Program-made: the position numbers and the translations under genes | Origin: Cryptomeria japonica | Lineage: Eukaryota; Streptophyta; Pinopsida; Cupressales; Cupressaceae | Direction: 5' to 3' | NCBI RefSeq assembly: GCF_030272615.1 | Contig: NC_081410.1 | Location: 123,683,640 to 123,747,639, forward strand | DNA: 64,000 nt | Notes under the pieces: generated by a model | What the model saw: the letters and a program-made list of their open reading frames with translations, nothing else | Told to the model about the DNA's origin: nothing | Databases searched by the model: none | Shown here: positions 13,403-24,706 of the stretch, piece after piece | Layout of the letters: every line of letters begins with the position of its first letter | Position numbering within the stretch: the stretch's first letter is position 1

Positions 13403-14027
13403 TTGAGTGAGAGGTGTTTAAATCTTGGGTGGATTGGAAGTCTTAGTATCATATTGTCTGCACTTGCAACATTTGCCATTACCTTGAGTATTTTAAGAAA
13501 CATGGAAGCCAATTTCTCCTTGCATATTGATAAGAAATTATTCCCATTTCTTGGACGATTTACGAATAGGAGGCTAAAAGGTTTGTTCTTGTTTAAGGAT
13601 GAGCGGTTGTACAAGAGTGTGAAAATGCTATTGGGAAAGGAAATTGTCCATGTAGATCATCACTATAGGACAAACATGGACGCATATTCATTGATTGCCG
13701 CTTGGGGTTTCCAATTTGAGGATGAGTTGGACAAGGTAAAAAAATGCCTTGAGAGTTGTAATTGATGGGCACTACATGTTAAATCTGGATAGTGTGTGTG
13801 CTCATGTGGTCCTGAAGGTGGGCATTGTTCCTGAGGCAAGGGTGGGTGGTCTGGTGGTGTCACTACCACTCATTCGATGGGCTGATGATGATTTGAAGGC
13901 AAGATGCAGAGCTCTTGCTTGGCGTAGGTGGAAGGCCTTCAAATTATTTGCAAGGTTGATACAGTGTGATGAGGTTTTAACGGTCCTTCATGAAGTGGCA
14001 TGTGCAGAGGTGGGTCGAGAGTTGTGA
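13403..14027 (+). pseudogene. Unrecognised decayed coding fragments
   Basis: Two overlapping plus-strand frames (13403-13765 and 13749-14027) have protein-like composition. The first begins MSERCLNLGWIGS, has a hydrophobic stretch near residues 14-30, and ends in a charged FEDELDKVKKCLE segment. The second is rich in R, A and L. They could be one gene broken by a frameshift around 13750. No family was recognised. Confidence 0.25.
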
Positions 14028-14455
14028 CCAAGACCCAAGACTACCCAAGCAATGAAGCGGCTCTCAGAATTCTATTATGACCCAAAGTACAAGCCGTTTC
14101 TGGGTTAATCTATTTGTATCTTTTTGTTCCATGTCTGTTTTCTCCCTAGACCCAAGTTTGTATGCATGGGGGGATGTCTACTACAAATTTTGGTACGCCG
14201 AATTGGAATTTTGGGGTTTTTGCATGTAGTGGGGTTTTATTTTTTGTTGGGAATGGTGGTTTTGGCCCTTGGGGGTGTTTTTTGCACTGGCAAAACTCTG
14301 GTGGTTTTACTATACCACCTATACTTGCATATTTACAATATTTTATTTCCAAGTAATGCGATACAAAAATTATCGATAAAAAGAATGAAATATCATGCAA
14401 GTTTTGACATTACATATTTAAATTGTATATTTAATTCATTATAAAGTTATATACT

Positions 14456-15245
14456 GTCGTCTATTGGATGAGCACAGATCAATGATGTGAGGTGTATTTT
14501 GGGTTGAATGTGGGAACGATAAACATTTTTTGCAAACTTCTAACAGAAGACTTCCATAAACAATAAACATTTAATTAAGTATAGTTAAATTCTAAATTTG
14601 CAATTGTATAATATATACTGAATAAAATATAATAAGCTCTATTTCGACATAAGTTGAAACGGATTAAAAAGTCTTCTAAACCATTCTCAAAAAGTGACTT
14701 GTGTTTGTTGACGTGGCCAAAAAATGGTAAAAGTCCTAGGACCCACGATAACTGACAATAGATAACATCGGTTGTTGGATGAGCACAGATCAATGACTTA
14801 GGGTAGATTTTGGCCGAATTTGGGAAGTAAACACATTTGTGAGAACTTCACCCGAAATTGAACGTTTTACATTTAATTAACTATAATTAAGTCTATAAAG
14901 GTCTATTTCAGGCAAAAGTTGAAAAGGATTAAAAAGACTTCAAAAAGAGTCTGGAAAAGTGACTCGAGTCTAGTGACATCCCCGAAAAATGGCAAAAGTC
15001 ATGGGACCCATGACAACTGACAACAAATACCATCATTTGTTGGATGAACACAAATCAATGGCTTGGGGTGGATTTCGGCCCTAATGTGAGAAGTAAACAC
15101 GTTTTTGAGAACTTGACCCAAAATTGAACGTTTTACATTTAATTATCTATAATTAAGCCCTATTTCAGGTGGAAGTTGAAAAGGATTAAAAAGACTTCAA
15201 AAAAAGTCCAAAAAAGTGACTCGTCACTCGAGTCTGGTGATGTGT
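14456..15245 (+). repeat. Three diverged tandem repeats, about 265-310 bp each
   Basis: The anchor GGATGAGCACAGATCAATG, or a near variant, occurs at about 14466, 14777 and 15043, giving spacings of about 311 and 266 bp. Each unit also holds an ACATTTAATTA block, then GTTGAAAAGGATTAAAAAG, then an AAAAAGTGACT block. A partial match (GAACTGACAATAGATA) lies upstream near 13190. No ORF spans the units. Confidence 0.7.
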
Positions 15246-15655
15246 CCATTGTCCTCAGAATTTAAACTGAAGCAATGAATGTTTTGTCCTTCGAAGGCGA
15301 ATAGATATTAATAATAATTTATTAAATTATAACAGGATTCTAGAAATTTTGCCATGTAGGTATTACTTTTGTATTTTTCAGTGTTTTCAAAATAAGTGAC
15401 TCATATATTATAATCGTATTTCATTTCATGGACAAACTAGTAAATTGAGGGAGATTTAGAAACGTCTACTAGATTGAGGAATACAAGTTGCAATAGAGTC
15501 TGTCTGTGCCAATCTAGTGAAATAGAAATTTTAGGTAAAATCTAGAACACCTACATCCCACATTTTTTACTTTTTTTAATCTCATAGTTCAATTTGAGGG
15601 TTAGTATTTTCAGACTTGTATCTAGCACTTTTTTGAATTATTAACAATAACAACG

Positions 15656-18653
15656 ATGGGGAAACCAGGAAGCAGTAGTTCAATAGGAAGCCAAGTGAAA
15701 TAAAATAGACCTAACCAAACTGCTTAAAACACTAGGTTTCACTGATAAATACCATGATATTTATGACCCTGCTATCCATGGTGAAAAGAGTATCATAGAT
15801 ATTAGAAATGCATTGGCTAATGAGGCAACAGATCCAAGCAGGGCAAAATTTATTGTTTTCAACACAATGTTAAAACAAAGAACAAATAAAATTGCATCAT
15901 GGGATGCTGGATTAGGAAGCATGGTGTTACCTAAAGTATTCCCTTGCCCTAAATTTTTCATGGTATGCACCGAAAATTATGATGAAGATTAAAAAGCAAT
16001 TGTCAATAAAAATACAAAAGAGGAAATTCTATCCATAAACGTGGGAGAATTTGCTTGTTTGTTGAACCTAGGGTTTGAAGTACAAAACTCAAACATCCAT
16101 ATTGACCTAGGAAAGCTGGCAAAGAATTATGAGAGTCTCGATCCAAGTCATAGAGATTCGTTTATCAGAGCTCTAATAATGCATGGTACTTCATTGGATC
16201 GAAATCATTAGCCTCCTTATGATTGTAACATTTTTGTTCCATGGGTTCGGGATACTATTTCCTTGCTGACATTTTGCTTGGGATTGGGAAATGATAGGGA
16301 AGTGGGTGCTAGCCTTCTTGAAATGATTTTTACTATCCATTGTGTAAATCAACCAGTACGATATAATTTTGTTGAGCACGTTGTTCGATCCATGCAAAAA
16401 CAATTACTAATGATCAAAAAAGGTTCATGTAAAACATTTAGGTTCTCATTCTACTTGTGCTATCTTCTATCCAGGTATCGTGCAATATTCGAGACTAACA
16501 ATCTTCACATTGTGAACTATAAGATTAATGAGAAGACTCGGAACAGAACAAAGTGTCCAATATATGAATGGACACCAAAGATAAGGATGCATGATAACAG
16601 AAAGAACTACAACCATTTTGTAGACTTCTTTTTGGCACCAATGTATAATGAAATTACAAGCACTCCAATGCCTAGATTGCCTGTGTCTTGTAGAGATTGC
16701 ATTCATCTCAGAAGTCAAATACAATTGGTTGATTGTTTCTTCATGGAAGAATAAATTGTGTTAATGTTTTATGGATCAGTAGTAAAACCCTACAGACTTC
16801 CAATACATGTGACAGAGAGGGTATTTGCATTGGAATATGTATGGCAGTTGGAGAGCAAAGATAGGCACTTTCAGGGTCAACAAAAGAAGAGCATATTTCC
16901 TTCCTTGCCTTTCTCATGTGGAGGGTTCATATTTGAGATAAAAGAATTCAATGTGGCACATGATTTTTTGACAGTTTTTAGCTTTGGTGATGATGGTCTC
17001 TAGCAGTATGATCCAATCGGTGTAGTTCAAGCAAGGCTTAAGAAAAATGGGAACTCTTCAGCGTTATGTCAACATGAAAGTAAACCATTACTAGAAAAGC
17101 TTAGAAACATGGACTCCTGGGATGAAGTAAAAAAAGAGATGGAGAAAATTGTCATTGACAATAACATTTCAACAGAAGAATTGCCATCACAAATTATGGC
17201 ATTGCACACACCGAGGACAACAGAGGAGAGCATCCAAAATAGGAGGTCCTACAATTTCTACCAAAAATCTGCTAATCCATCCAACACATCTATTCCCAAA
17301 ATAATTTTGCAAGAATTTAAAGACATTTATTGGACTCAAACCAAAATAAATGATTTTTGGACTATGAGGAAGAATCTCGGTGAACCAAAGACCAGTGCAA
17401 AATTTGAGTCCATCGACGAGGATGTAGAGTTTAGCAAATTGTGGAATATGGAGCATCCCACAACAACATATGATAGGAGTGATGATGAAAATGAGTATGA
17501 GGTTGAGACCACTCCAACAAGTACTAAAGTCCCTAAAATATTAGGTGGAGTCAATGAGTCCATGAAAGAAAAATATAGCAAAGGGGCAAACATTGTGGAA
17601 AAAATGGGTTTTGAAGGTGGTGGTCTAGGTCCCAGAGGAGAAGGCATTTGGTATCCACTTGAGGCACAACTTCCATCAGATTCAAAATCAAAAGCTCCTT
17701 TTAAACCAGTCATTGGACTTGATTCGTCAGATTCATCACATAAATGTACTACTCATTACCCTTAGGGTCCACCTGCATTTGTTATAGGTTGAAATCCACA
17801 ACCACCACCACATCATGGTATTCCCATTGGTGGTGAATCAAGTACCATTGCCATTGGTGGGGAATCTAGGGATAGCATTCCTATTAGTGTTTAGTCAAGT
17901 GCCACTACGATTGGTGGGGTTGGCATGGGTACTACTACTGATACTAGTTGTCTTAGTGTTGGACAAGTGCAACAACAAAATATCTCTCGCAAGAGGCCAC
18001 TAGTGATAGATACTCATACTATTCAAAATCCTATATCAAGTGCCACTACCACTACAAAACTATCATTTGTAGCTTCAGAACAAACCCCTCAAAAGACTAT
18101 AAAAACTACACATGCAAGTGACATTGGGACAGGATCAAGAATGGTTGTCGGTACTCCTCGTAATGCATTAGTTAAAACCACAGGCATAGGTGGAACTGGA
18201 ACCTCTGCTATTTCACCTTTAAAAAATTTAATTGCTTTAGCAAGCCCAGATTTTCAATTTCATGATTACTATGAAAAAATTGAACACACAACACAAATAA
18301 AGAAAAAGAGAGAGCATTGCATAGGGTTACCCTGACTGAAGTTTTAGACGAACAACCTGCAAGGAACAGGGTATTTCCAACATATGACCCACACAAAGAT
18401 ATGATGGAGTTCATGGTTGTTATGCCCCCAAATAAAGATAAAAATCCATGACATAGTCAGATAGATCCCTCTGAATTTCAAGTTAGCACTCTCCAAATGG
18501 ATTTTTCCAAAGTACAAAATGTGGACAAAATTCGTGTGTCAATATGTCAAAGTGCTATGGATGAAAAGAAGCAATGTGAAATGAAAGAAGCCATTATCCA
18601 ACACATGATCTTGATAAATATAATTCAAAATCAAAGTACTCATATGTGAAATA
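15656..18653 (+). pseudogene. Long decayed gene with a G-patch domain
   Basis: A single reading phase runs from about 15700 to 18333, roughly 870 codons. It is broken only by scattered stops (including 16752, 17001, 17763, 17790 and 17892), with apparent frameshifts near 15700 and 18320. Similar coding character continues to about 18650. The N-terminal half is globular in composition, with no recognised family. At about 17580-17710 a G-patch is visible: GANIVEKMGFEGGGLG, then a GEGI turn. G-patch modules bind nucleic acid or RNA-helicase partners and occur in splicing factors and some retroelement polyproteins. The C-terminal third is Ser/Thr/Gly-rich with a short repeated IGGES motif. Neither protease nor RT lies beside it. 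It is most likely a mobile-element protein or a dead host gene. Confidence 0.5.
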
Positions 18654-20214
18654 GAAAATAAATTAGATATATTAAGTGTCATTGGTAATGTTTAAAATTA
18701 TATTTGAAAAATTGAGATAAAAAAATTTATGACTCCCACAAACCAAATTAACCAAAATAAATTAGGGTTTTTGTAAATTAAACCTCTAAATTTATGTAAC
18801 TTGATTAAAAAAAGATCTTATGAATGTAAAATTGAATTTTAGAATGTTTATAAATAAGATTTTAAATAATTAATTCAATTTAAACAACTCATAAGCTCAA
18901 TTTTAAAATTTTAAAATTAGGGTTTTTTGGTAATTTTAACCTCTATATTTTTTAAATTTATGAAAATTAGAATCTTAAATGCCTAAATAATTTAGATCTA
19001 AGAATATAAATTAAAATTAAGGTGTAAGAATATCGAGTTCACCAAAATGTAAAATGGTGAGATTAGGGTTTCCACAACTAAGTTTACGAAAACTACCAAA
19101 TTTCACTTGGGGCACATTACATTCAAAAGAAGGTTGCAATCCAATAGATCTAGTCAGAATATGAATTGGATTGGTTTTTAATAATATGAATTAATTAAGC
19201 CTCTTTTGTAAATTACATTGCTGAAATTAGGGTAAAAGTGTTGAAAATTGAAGTAGAAATATATAAACCATAAGCTACAATTGCGGGATTGAACCACGAA
19301 CCTGTATTTGATAAATCTATGCAGATTCAAACCTACTCCTTCAAAGACCTCCCAAAATGTTGGGACTTTGGTGCCAATCACCCTGGTCCTCCAAACTTTT
19401 CACACTCTGAAGGGGGTTGATTTATCATTGTAAATAATGCTTATTCTGAAGATCGCAACTCCGTACCTATTTCGTACACACAAAAAGAAGGGTAAATAGG
19501 TTGGGAATAGGGGTTTTCCTAAGTCAAACCCTAGTTTAGGAATTAATCTTGAATGGAATATTATAAATAATGAAATAAATAATGGAAAGATATAGCTTAG
19601 ATCTACAATTGTTGATGATGATGCTTTGTTTCTTGAATGTAATCACATATGTCGTATGAAATAGCTTGGACATGACAAAAACCTAATCACATATGCATGC
19701 TTGCAAATGAATGATGTAATGTTGCTCCATAATGGATGAATGAAGAATATGTAGCCTTGAAGACCTTTAGAAGTGCTTGATGATGAATGCCTCAATAATT
19801 GAATTATGGATTGCTTGAATATTAATTGGATAGACACCTTGTAATTCTCCTGTTATTATTGAAATGAGAGGGGTGGACCTCCTTTTATACTTTCCCATCG
19901 AAAAACATCTTAATTTTGCTACATAAGCCAACATGGAGATTGCATTCCCATCAGCTCATTATGACCATTAGGGGTTCCAAATGAAGGCCTCAATTAGGAG
20001 GACCAAGACGCCACACCCTGGTCCTATTGAGGACCATGGCACCATGCCCTAGTCCTACCCTATTTAAGGACTAGAACCAAGGGGCCATGTGATGCGCAAA
20101 TAGGAAATGGGGCTAGATTTGAATATTATGAGCAGAATTAGGTCCTGATTCAGCTTTGGGACATGAATGCTAAGATGAGGGCCCAAATGTGGACCAAATT
20201 GTAAGGGAGTACAA
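18654..20214. other. Intergenic sequence, no gene seen
   Basis: This is an AT-rich stretch. Around 19970-20080 a less AT-rich block repeats words such as GGACCA and CCTGGTCCT, resembling LTR or satellite debris. No ORF or RNA gene could be supported. Confidence 0.35.
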
Positions 20215-20228
20215 TTTAGAATGATGTA

Positions 20229-21869
20229 GATACAATCCAAGATTATGTCACTAAATAAAATGAACTAAGAGAAAAGCTTAAGAATTGTGGCATTGAAAAG
20301 AAGGATGCTCAATTGGTTTACAATTTATTAGACAAGATTCCATCAAAATATGCAGCCTTTGATTCTAGATTTTATACCCATTGGTTCACTCAAGGTGCCT
20401 CATTCACTCCATCGCTCGATGATTTCATGAATATGTTGATACACAAGCAATCAAATTTGATCAAGATGGGGATTCTCAAGTCTTCAAAGTCATAGGATTT
20501 GGTAACTAATAAAGGGAATCAAATAAATCAAGGAAAAGGCAAGAACCAAAAGTAGTTTAAGCCAAAGCCACAACAAGATACAACACAATCATCCTCTCCA
20601 CAACAAGGCAATTCTACATCCTCACCTAAGGGGAAATCATATAAGGAGAAGCTTTTTTGTGCATATTACAAGAAGTTGGGATGTGATGAACACCATTGTT
20701 ACAAGAAGGATATTGATGAATTGAAACATCTTCTTGAGAAGAATAAAAACAATTTTCCTTCTATAATGTCTACTTCAGCTTCTTCCAAAGAAAAGTAATT
20801 TGATAAATGAAAGGAGCACACTTTCAAGACATGTAAAGGACAAGTTCATTGTGCTACTACAATTCATGATTTAAAGAGATGGCTTATAGATTTAGGAGCT
20901 TCTCATTATATGGCATATTTGAAGTCTATGTTCTCTTTATTTGAGCCTTGTAACATGCCACTAATTTTGATGGCAAATCATACATATATGAATGTGATTG
21001 AGAATGGATATATTTCTATTGGGGATAACTAATTCAATGATATGTTGTGTGTACCTCACTTGACAAACAATGTTATTTTCATCTATTAAATTCCTCATGG
21101 GGCAACAAGGAAAACTATGGAGTTCACACCTAATTCAGTTATCATTAGATACTTGGAGAGTAGAGCTATCATTGCTACTGGGGTGTTGGATAATGCATCT
21201 CAATTGTACTCCTTTTGAGATTTTGGTCCTATTGATGAGTTTGATTCTTCACATGATGATCACACTTCTTGTGTGGATTCTAATATCAAGGAGAATTTTG
21301 GGTACTTGAACTTGGGAGTTCTCACATGTGATCCAATTATTTGTCTTTGCATTTCATCTCCTCCCATTGATATCACATCTATTGTTGCACTTGATGATGT
21401 AGATGTTGTTACAGTTTTGGCTTCTTGTGATTCAATGCAGTAGGATATACCTTGTCTTCAAGATTTAGTTCCTTGGGATTACTACTTGATAGACATTTTA
21501 GGTTTGTTTGTGGAGTCCTCCATTGAAAATTTGGGAGACATCATTGATGATATTCATCTTCTCTTTGATGGAGATGATCCTTCTTTAGTTGTTTTGAGGG
21601 AACACTCTAACCCTCTTGTTCATTCTTTACATGATCATTCTTTTGAGGTTAACATGATTGTGGATACTTGTGTACAAAATTTGGAGGAGGTCTCCTTATC
21701 CTTAGAGGAGACACTTGAGTCTTTGGATCATGCTCTACATTCACCTTCATTAATTCTTGGATTGTCTTTTTCAACAGTGTGGCCTAGTACACTTGATTTG
21801 GAGGGGGAACCTTTTAGCATCAACATAGGGACATTTGAGCAATTTTTAGAGACTTCGTACATCTTTTGA
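20229..21869 (+). pseudogene. Copia gag-protease fused to an unrelated ORF
   Basis: One reading phase covers the whole span. Gag comes first (DTIQDYVTK near its start). A degenerate CX2C-type knuckle lies near 20660-20705, where the second cysteine is replaced by tyrosine (CAYYKK). The protease motif near 20890 reads LIDLGASHYM, with DLGAS in place of DSGAS. At about 21215, just after LYSF, where the intact relative enters the GAG-pre-integrase domain, the sequence diverges into about 210 codons rich in D, E, L and S. This segment ends at 21869 and has no recognised domain. Several in-phase stops (for example at 20493, plus others in the knuckle-protease region) show it is not intact. The replacement ORF between about 21486 and 21869 is open throughout. 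Confidence 0.65.
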
Positions 21870-22301
21870 GTTTTTTTCCTACATCTTCCCTTGATGATTG
21901 GGTAGAATTCATGGATACACCTTTGGTTTTGTTTCTTACTAAGGGGAGGAACGTTGTTCGATGATTTTAGAGTAGCTTCTTAATTCAGTTTTGAGCTTCT
22001 ACCATTGGTGCATATTATCCATTAAGGGGGGGCTACTTGGCCCATCTTCTTCTCTCTTATGGAGGGACTTTTTCCCTGCGTGGGGTTTTGTCCTTCTCAT
22101 TCTTCTTTGAGACTTATTTTGTATTTTCATCTCTCTTTTGGGAGGGGGAGTTTTTTCCCACATGGTTTTCTCCCTTTCTCCATTTGTGAGAGATTGCATT
22201 GCTTTGATTGCATTTGCATATGTACATGGGTACCTAACATGGCCTCATATCCAGGACCCATTTTGCATTGTTAGCTTGAGTCTGCATTCCCCTCAGTTCC
22301 T

Positions 22302-22315
22302 CTTAAGGGGGGGGG
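22302..22315 (+). other. Polypurine tract of the 20.2-kb Copia
   Basis: TTAAGGGGGGGGG directly precedes the LTR start at 22316, as in the intact relative. It primes plus-strand DNA synthesis in this class of element. Confidence 0.7.
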
Positions 22316-22600
22316 TGTTGGTGTAAATTATATCTCATAGTTACACTTAACTTAAGTTGACTTAGGGTAATGCATTTCATATTAATTTGGATATGAGACA
22401 CTTAGGGAAGTGTGCACACAGGGAAGTTGCTTGTCGGAAAAAATCCACCTTTTGTGCTCTTATCTTGTTACAGTCCATCATTTGGAATCTTCTTTAGAAA
22501 ATAAGGAGCTCCAACATTTTAGATATGCATATTTAAGTAGGTGCAAATGGGTTGGGGCTAGAAATTGCCCCACCAACTTAGAAATTTAATTTCCCACTTG
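22316..22600 (+). repeat. 3' LTR of the non-autonomous Copia, partial
   Basis: The LTR starts TGTTGGTGTAAAT, exactly like the LTRs at 44307 and 50606. It stays alignable through GAGACACTTAGGGAAGTGTG and the CCACCTTTTGTG block to about 22480, then diverges. A TATTTAAGTAGG stretch near 22530 corresponds to TATATAAGCAGG of the intact LTR. The right edge is approximate. Confidence 0.65.
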
Positions 22601-22796
22601 TCAAACATCTAAAAGTTTAGATTCCTACCAAAAAAAAAAAAAGAGGGAAATTGAAGTTTATTTTATTTCTTTTTTACCTCTGTATGTCCACGAGACCACC
22701 AATTTCCTTAAATTATGAAGCTTAAACTTTTAAGATGATCTGCATACTAAATTCATGAGACCACTAGAGTTAAAATATTCCTAAAAAATTCAATAG

Positions 22797-22832
22797 CACC
22801 CCCACCCCCACCCCCACCTCACCCACACCCCC
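22797..22832 (-). other. Potential G-quadruplex, minus strand
   Basis: Successive CCCCCA units on the plus strand give at least four runs of three to five guanines with one- to four-base loops on the minus strand. Confidence 0.6.
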
Positions 22833-24084
22833 ATGGGACCTCACCCTTAGGGCTTTGAAAAAACAGTGCATATTGAGGCTCTTAGTTCAACACAAAGGTC
22901 ATGCATGGAATAGAAAATGTAAAGATTAGGCTCACAAACTATATAAGAGAAATAATTGATTTAACAAATGTGACATGTATTAAGCATGCAATAGACAAGT
23001 TTTGTAAAGTCATGATGCAATTACCCTATCAGAGTTGTAAGAAAAAGGTAGAAACACGATAAGACATGCCGAGGCAATAAAAGTTGGAATTGTATAATGT
23101 AGATTTGTAGAAAAAGGCTTTAGAAACTTTCAAGGAAATAGATTCCCAGTTACTATAATATAGAATGAAGCATGAGGATTCATAGAAAAGGCACAAATCT
23201 AAGTTATAAACTCTTATTAGTTCTAAAAATTACAGTTTAAAATAGGCAATGACTAGTGTCAATGGAAAAGAAGTAAATCCATGGTGACATCGTCAAGGAT
23301 AGTGATATTTGTCTCATTCAAACTAAGATCTCTCCTTTTTATCTTACTTTGGTTCTCTTCTCTATCTCCCATCATGTCCTTGCATGGCCAACCTTAAACC
23401 ACACACACTAACCAACATATTAAGCCTAGAGAATGTCAATCAAGTCTGAGTGTTTAACACTTGTGATTCTAGAAGTCAAATCTTTGTGTGTGTGATTTAA
23501 GTCATTCGTCCTTACTTTTCCATTTTCTTCTTTTCTACACATATTCAAGGACCAACTCCCTCTATTTGAAACATATTCTTCCCCTCACTAAATACAATCA
23601 CCTTCACATCCAAGGACATCTACCCATTAAAGCAAATGAAATACACTCCATCCATGTATCGACAACTCCCAGTTATAGATTCTAAAAATAACATTCGCTG
23701 CTGAATAATACTATTAGCTCCCATAAAGGGGAGTAACCAGAGGTTTCCTTACTTATCATTTCCGCTTTCACTTCATGTGTTTTTATTCTCCGATTTTGCT
23801 TCCATTCTATGTGATAGCATATGTAAAGTAGAAGCTTTTATTAGCTTGAATTATCTTTTGTTAAATTAAAACCATTAATTTAAGCCATGTATTTTCCACA
23901 TTCAATGAGTTGCATGTAAGTCAAATAACTCAATTTCCTTAAAAAAAAAATTATTATTATTTATATAAAAGATTTTACCTTTTTCTTTTTTAAAAAAAGG
24001 AAAAAAGTAAATATATTAATCAAAAAACTAAAAATAATATATAATCAATTTAATTATTAAATACTAATTTTAAAATAATAAAGC
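22833..24084. other. AT-rich intergenic sequence, no gene seen
   Basis: Frames are short and uninformative, with poly-A and poly-T runs near 23940-24060. No element boundary was recognised except the break where the left Copia LTR starts to match at about 24085. Confidence 0.4.
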
Positions 24085-24474
24085 TCGTGATACATATTTA
24101 CAAGTCACTAGTGACACACAATCTTATTATTAGAAACATCAACAACTAACTCTGTCATTTGAGAAATAAAGGACCTACAAATAATACTACGATATACACA
24201 AAACATAAACATTATATCCAGAGATGCAACACATAATTGTCACATATCGAAGGAATGCAAAGCATTCCTCCACTAAGACATTAAAAAATCTTTCCTACAT
24301 ATTGATGCTTACATTACACCAGCCTTCTGAAAACACGTAAACATCTTCACCAAACCATACAACAATACTAGAACACTCACTTCTGGATCATCTACAACAC
24401 ATAGTGACATCAATGACAACACAAAATAGGTTGACATCAATGACAACACAACACAATAACTCAAGTTTCCACCA
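24085..24474 (-). repeat. 3' LTR of minus-strand Copia, truncated
   Basis: This segment aligns with 35760-36221 of the other LTR, sharing words such as TTATATCCAGAG, CGAAGGAATGCAAA and GACATCAATGACAACACAAC. Only the U3-side part is present; the remaining 1.2 kb is missing or unrecognisable to the left. The end at 24474 (CCACCA) is followed by a pyrimidine tract. Confidence 0.75.
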
Positions 24475-24484
24475 TTCTCCTCCT
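24475..24484 (-). other. Polypurine tract of minus-strand Copia
   Basis: TTCTCCTCCT on the plus strand is AGGAGGAGAA on the minus strand. It directly abuts the LTR end, as expected for the plus-strand primer. Confidence 0.5.
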
Positions 24485-24574
24485 TTGTCATTGATGGAAA
24501 CACTACCAACGATAAAGAGCACGTACATCTTATCTTTCTCCCTCTTTGACATCAAGGACAAAGGGTACTTTGCT

Positions 24575-24580
<6 letters not shown>

Positions 24581-24647
<67 letters not shown>
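24581..24647. repeat. (TC)n microsatellite
   Basis: About 33 uninterrupted TC units lie between the purine tract and the RNase H end of the minus-strand Copia. Confidence 0.95.
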
Positions 24648-24650
<3 letters not shown>

Positions 24651-24706
24651 TAATAAGCTCTAATAACCTACAATACTCACTACTCCCCTTAAGAGCAATC
24701 ATTGCA

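Larger units (their letters stand above)
20215..22600 (+). mobile_element. Non-autonomous Copia derivative, 5'-truncated
   Basis: This element is a relative of the nearly intact Copia at 44307-51053. It begins in mid-gag and keeps the zinc knuckle, the protease and the segment before integrase. An unrelated in-phase ORF then replaces integrase, RT and RNase H. The 3' untranslated block, purine tract and LTR start follow, all alignable by eye with the intact relative. The 5' LTR, leader and gag start are missing. Confidence 0.75.
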
